35,614 bases of DNA from Branchiostoma floridae (Eukaryota > Chordata > Leptocardii > Amphioxiformes > Branchiostomatidae). The stretch is from positions 18,314,851 through 18,350,464 of the forward strand of contig NC_049985.1 of assembly GCF_000003815.2 (NCBI RefSeq), read 5' to 3'. The notes below the pieces were generated by a model. That model had not been told where the DNA came from and made no database searches. It saw only the letters and a list, made by a program, of their open reading frames with translations. Shown here piece by piece: positions 35,101-35,614 of this stretch (positions are counted from its first letter, which is position 1; the number at the start of each line of letters is the position of its first letter). A program made the position numbers and the translations under genes.

Positions 35101-35435
35101 ACATAATGATCGTAGTATGATCACATATTTAGCTTTCCCTCTCTGTATTCCCCTGCTTATTTCCATTATTCCACAGAAACAACTTATCAAGGGCCTCATT
35201 TCATCATGCCATAATGACCTCTGTGCACTCAAGATTTCACACAGAACTAAAAATCAGCTCTACTGAGGAGAGCTTCCATGCGAATCGACCTCTCCTGACC
35301 TCGTCTCCTTGACCCTACTGACCTCCTTGCTCTTGACTGTGACAGCGGAAGGCGCCACGTCGACCGTCGCTGGGATCCAGTCATCTTCGTTCTTCCTGGA
35401 GACGTAGTCTATGGCTTCGTTTAGCACCTTGATAC
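29000..35435 (-). CDS. APBB2: Fe65/APBB-family adaptor, 3' half of gene (second PID domain and C-terminus)
   Basis: This is a minus-strand gene whose visible exons are 35323-35435, 34573-34640, 33160-33268, 31804-31881 and 29000-29113. All have GT-AG borders and compatible phases. The joined protein reads through GIKVLNEAIDYVSRKNEDDW, ECRVRFLSFLGIGRNAK, KFEAHVFHCEPTAAALSKAV and LRYQKVIDARPEIL, which is the second phosphotyrosine-interaction (PID/PTB) domain of Fe65 proteins. A short basic tail with SVKSGFQNMLGLRR follows, then the stop. In Fe65 proteins PID2 binds the cytoplasmic NPxY motif of amyloid precursor protein. The WW and PID1 domains would lie beyond the right edge. An invertebrate chordate probably has one Fe65 gene ancestral to APBB1, 2 and 3. 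The symbol APBB2 is chosen from the NSUN7 neighbourhood shared with human, so the family is firm and the paralog label is not. Confidence 0.88.
29114..31803. other. APBB last intron
   Basis: This intron contains a 35-bp tandem duplication at 30703-30775 (CTTACATGATTACAGCAGCT unit) and the element at 30825-31154. No further exon was recognised. Confidence 0.55.
30825..31154. mobile_element. GGCCACACC-end inverted-repeat element, copy 3
   Basis: The left end TTTAGGCCACAACAATTTTA...GTTTCTC and the right end GAGAAAC...AAATTGGTATAGCCTTA are diverged inverted repeats of the family seen at 24228 and 28236. The interior is again A/T-rich. Confidence 0.65.
31804..31881 (-). CDS. APBB2: Fe65/APBB exon, end of PID2
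   Basis: On the minus strand the acceptor CACCCCCTGCAG and donor AACAAG|GTACGT enclose 78 nt, phase 0 at both ends. It encodes LRYQKVIDARPEILKSSKPQ, then APAENK. The LRYQK.IDAR motif ends the PID2 C-terminal helix in Fe65 proteins. Confidence 0.92.
31890..31995. repeat. (GT)n microsatellite and G-rich tract beside an APBB acceptor
   Basis: A (GT)n run at about 31890-31914 is followed by many G3-G7 tracts to 31986. In the APBB transcript this is (CA)n plus C-rich sequence immediately before the acceptor at 31882. The plus strand could form G-quadruplexes. Confidence 0.85.
32160..33159. other. APBB intron with decayed element
   Basis: Around 32515-32660 there is a relative of the hairpin MITE at 12164 (AGAAGCTCTGAGGAAGATGT, flanked by inverted AGACTTTT and AAAAGTCT). 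Nothing else was recognised. Confidence 0.5.
33160..33268 (-). CDS. APBB2: Fe65/APBB exon, core of PID2
   Basis: On the minus strand the acceptor GTTGTTTACAG and donor TGCCAG|GTTGGT enclose 109 nt. It enters in phase 2 and leaves in phase 0. It encodes MFGYIHALSATKFEAHVFHC, then EPTAAALSKAVEGACQ, matching the F-x-C-H-x-F-x-C-E-P block of PID2. Confidence 0.94.
33241..33450. repeat. Tandem repeat of an APBB exon 5' edge and acceptor, ~92-bp unit
   Basis: ACACTCAGGGCGTGGATGTA plus CCAAACATCCTG occurs at the exon edge (33241-33270), again at about 33332-33363, and in degenerate form near 33425-33452. The copies lie upstream on the transcript, so each is a decoy acceptor with ~28 nt of exon. Confidence 0.85.
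33451..34572. other. APBB intron
   Basis: AT-rich, and nothing was recognised. Confidence 0.55.
34573..34640 (-). CDS. APBB2: Fe65/APBB exon, PID2 strand
   Basis: On the minus strand the acceptor GCCCCCCTCCCAG and donor GCAAA|GTAAGA enclose 68 nt. It enters in phase 0 and leaves in phase 2. It encodes TREQLTECRVRFLSFLGIGR, then NAK. ECRVRFLSF is near-invariant in Fe65 PID2 domains. Confidence 0.95.
34735..34845. repeat. Fragment of the CAAATAGCAG-type element family
   Basis: CAACTGGACATGA, TTTCCAAAATCACATGCTGT and TGATTGCTATTTGGTG resemble the elements at 8051 and 22470. Confidence 0.5.
34846..35322. other. APBB intron
   Basis: Nothing was recognised. Confidence 0.55.
35323..35435 (-). CDS. 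APBB2: Fe65/APBB exon, start of PID2
   Basis: On the minus strand the acceptor GACCTTCCCGCAG and donor AAGGAG|GTCAGT enclose 113 nt. It enters needing one upstream base and leaves in phase 0. It encodes GIKVLNEAIDYVSRKNEDDW, then IPATVDVAPSAVTVKSKE. This matches the first helix and strand of PID2. The preceding exon is outside the window. Confidence 0.92.
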
Positions 35436-35614
35436 CTGCGGGAAGGTCGTATGAACAACACTGGTGAGAGACCATCGTGAACACTGCGTGAGACCATTCT
35501 ATCCTGTTCTTAGCATTTTTGGGTCAAACAGTATTGTCACCTCACCTCATCTCACCTATCCCTGACCTTCTAGTGGGCTGTTGGGGCACCATGACATTTT
35601 ACGTATTCGAAATA

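Overview
The window looks like intron-rich animal nuclear DNA, most likely from a cephalochordate such as Branchiostoma. It has short exons with consensus GT-AG junctions, two assembly gaps (100 and 675 N), an AT-rich non-coding background, tRNA-derived SINE copies and many small inverted-repeat transposons. The two genes present are adjacent, and the same gene pair is adjacent and convergent in human chromosome 4p14. The cephalochordate assignment is an inference from gene content and repeat style. No prokaryotic or viral gene was seen.

Gene 1 (plus strand, about 2.75 to 20.1 kb, perhaps to 23.0 kb) is an NSUN7-like member of the NOL1/NOP2/Sun RNA methyltransferase family. Nine exons (2754-11966) join in compatible phases and give the NSUN7 methyltransferase-like region without its N-terminal ~100 residues. 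Next comes a run of candidate exons (13362-18762), mostly phase 0 at both ends, encoding acidic, low-complexity and threonine-rich protein. The exon at 19833-20129 then carries the next conserved NSUN7 segment (VIARAAATGVIDE). The NSUN motif VI cysteine is replaced by arginine and the SAM-binding motif is degenerate, so this is probably a pseudo-methyltransferase.

Gene 2 (minus strand, 35435 down to 29000) is the 3' end of a Fe65/APBB family gene. Five exons encode most of the second phosphotyrosine-interaction (PID/PTB) domain and the basic C-terminal tail. The two genes converge tail to tail, separated by 6-9 kb of non-coding DNA holding SINEs, MITE-like elements and a CCAAT-rich tandem array.

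The most unusual feature is that at least eight exon-intron junctions (seven in gene 1, one in gene 2) are the edge of a local tandem repeat. The repeat unit contains the splice site and a slice of the adjacent exon, so ranks of decoy splice sites stand beside the real ones. The clearest case is exon 4, preceded by about ten copies of a unit that itself resembles a tiny exon plus intron. Inside one such duplication sits a 34-bp palindromic element flanked by a 7-bp target duplication. The neighbouring repeat copy preserves the empty site, and a 170-bp relative with the same ends and its own 7-bp duplication lies at 19173.
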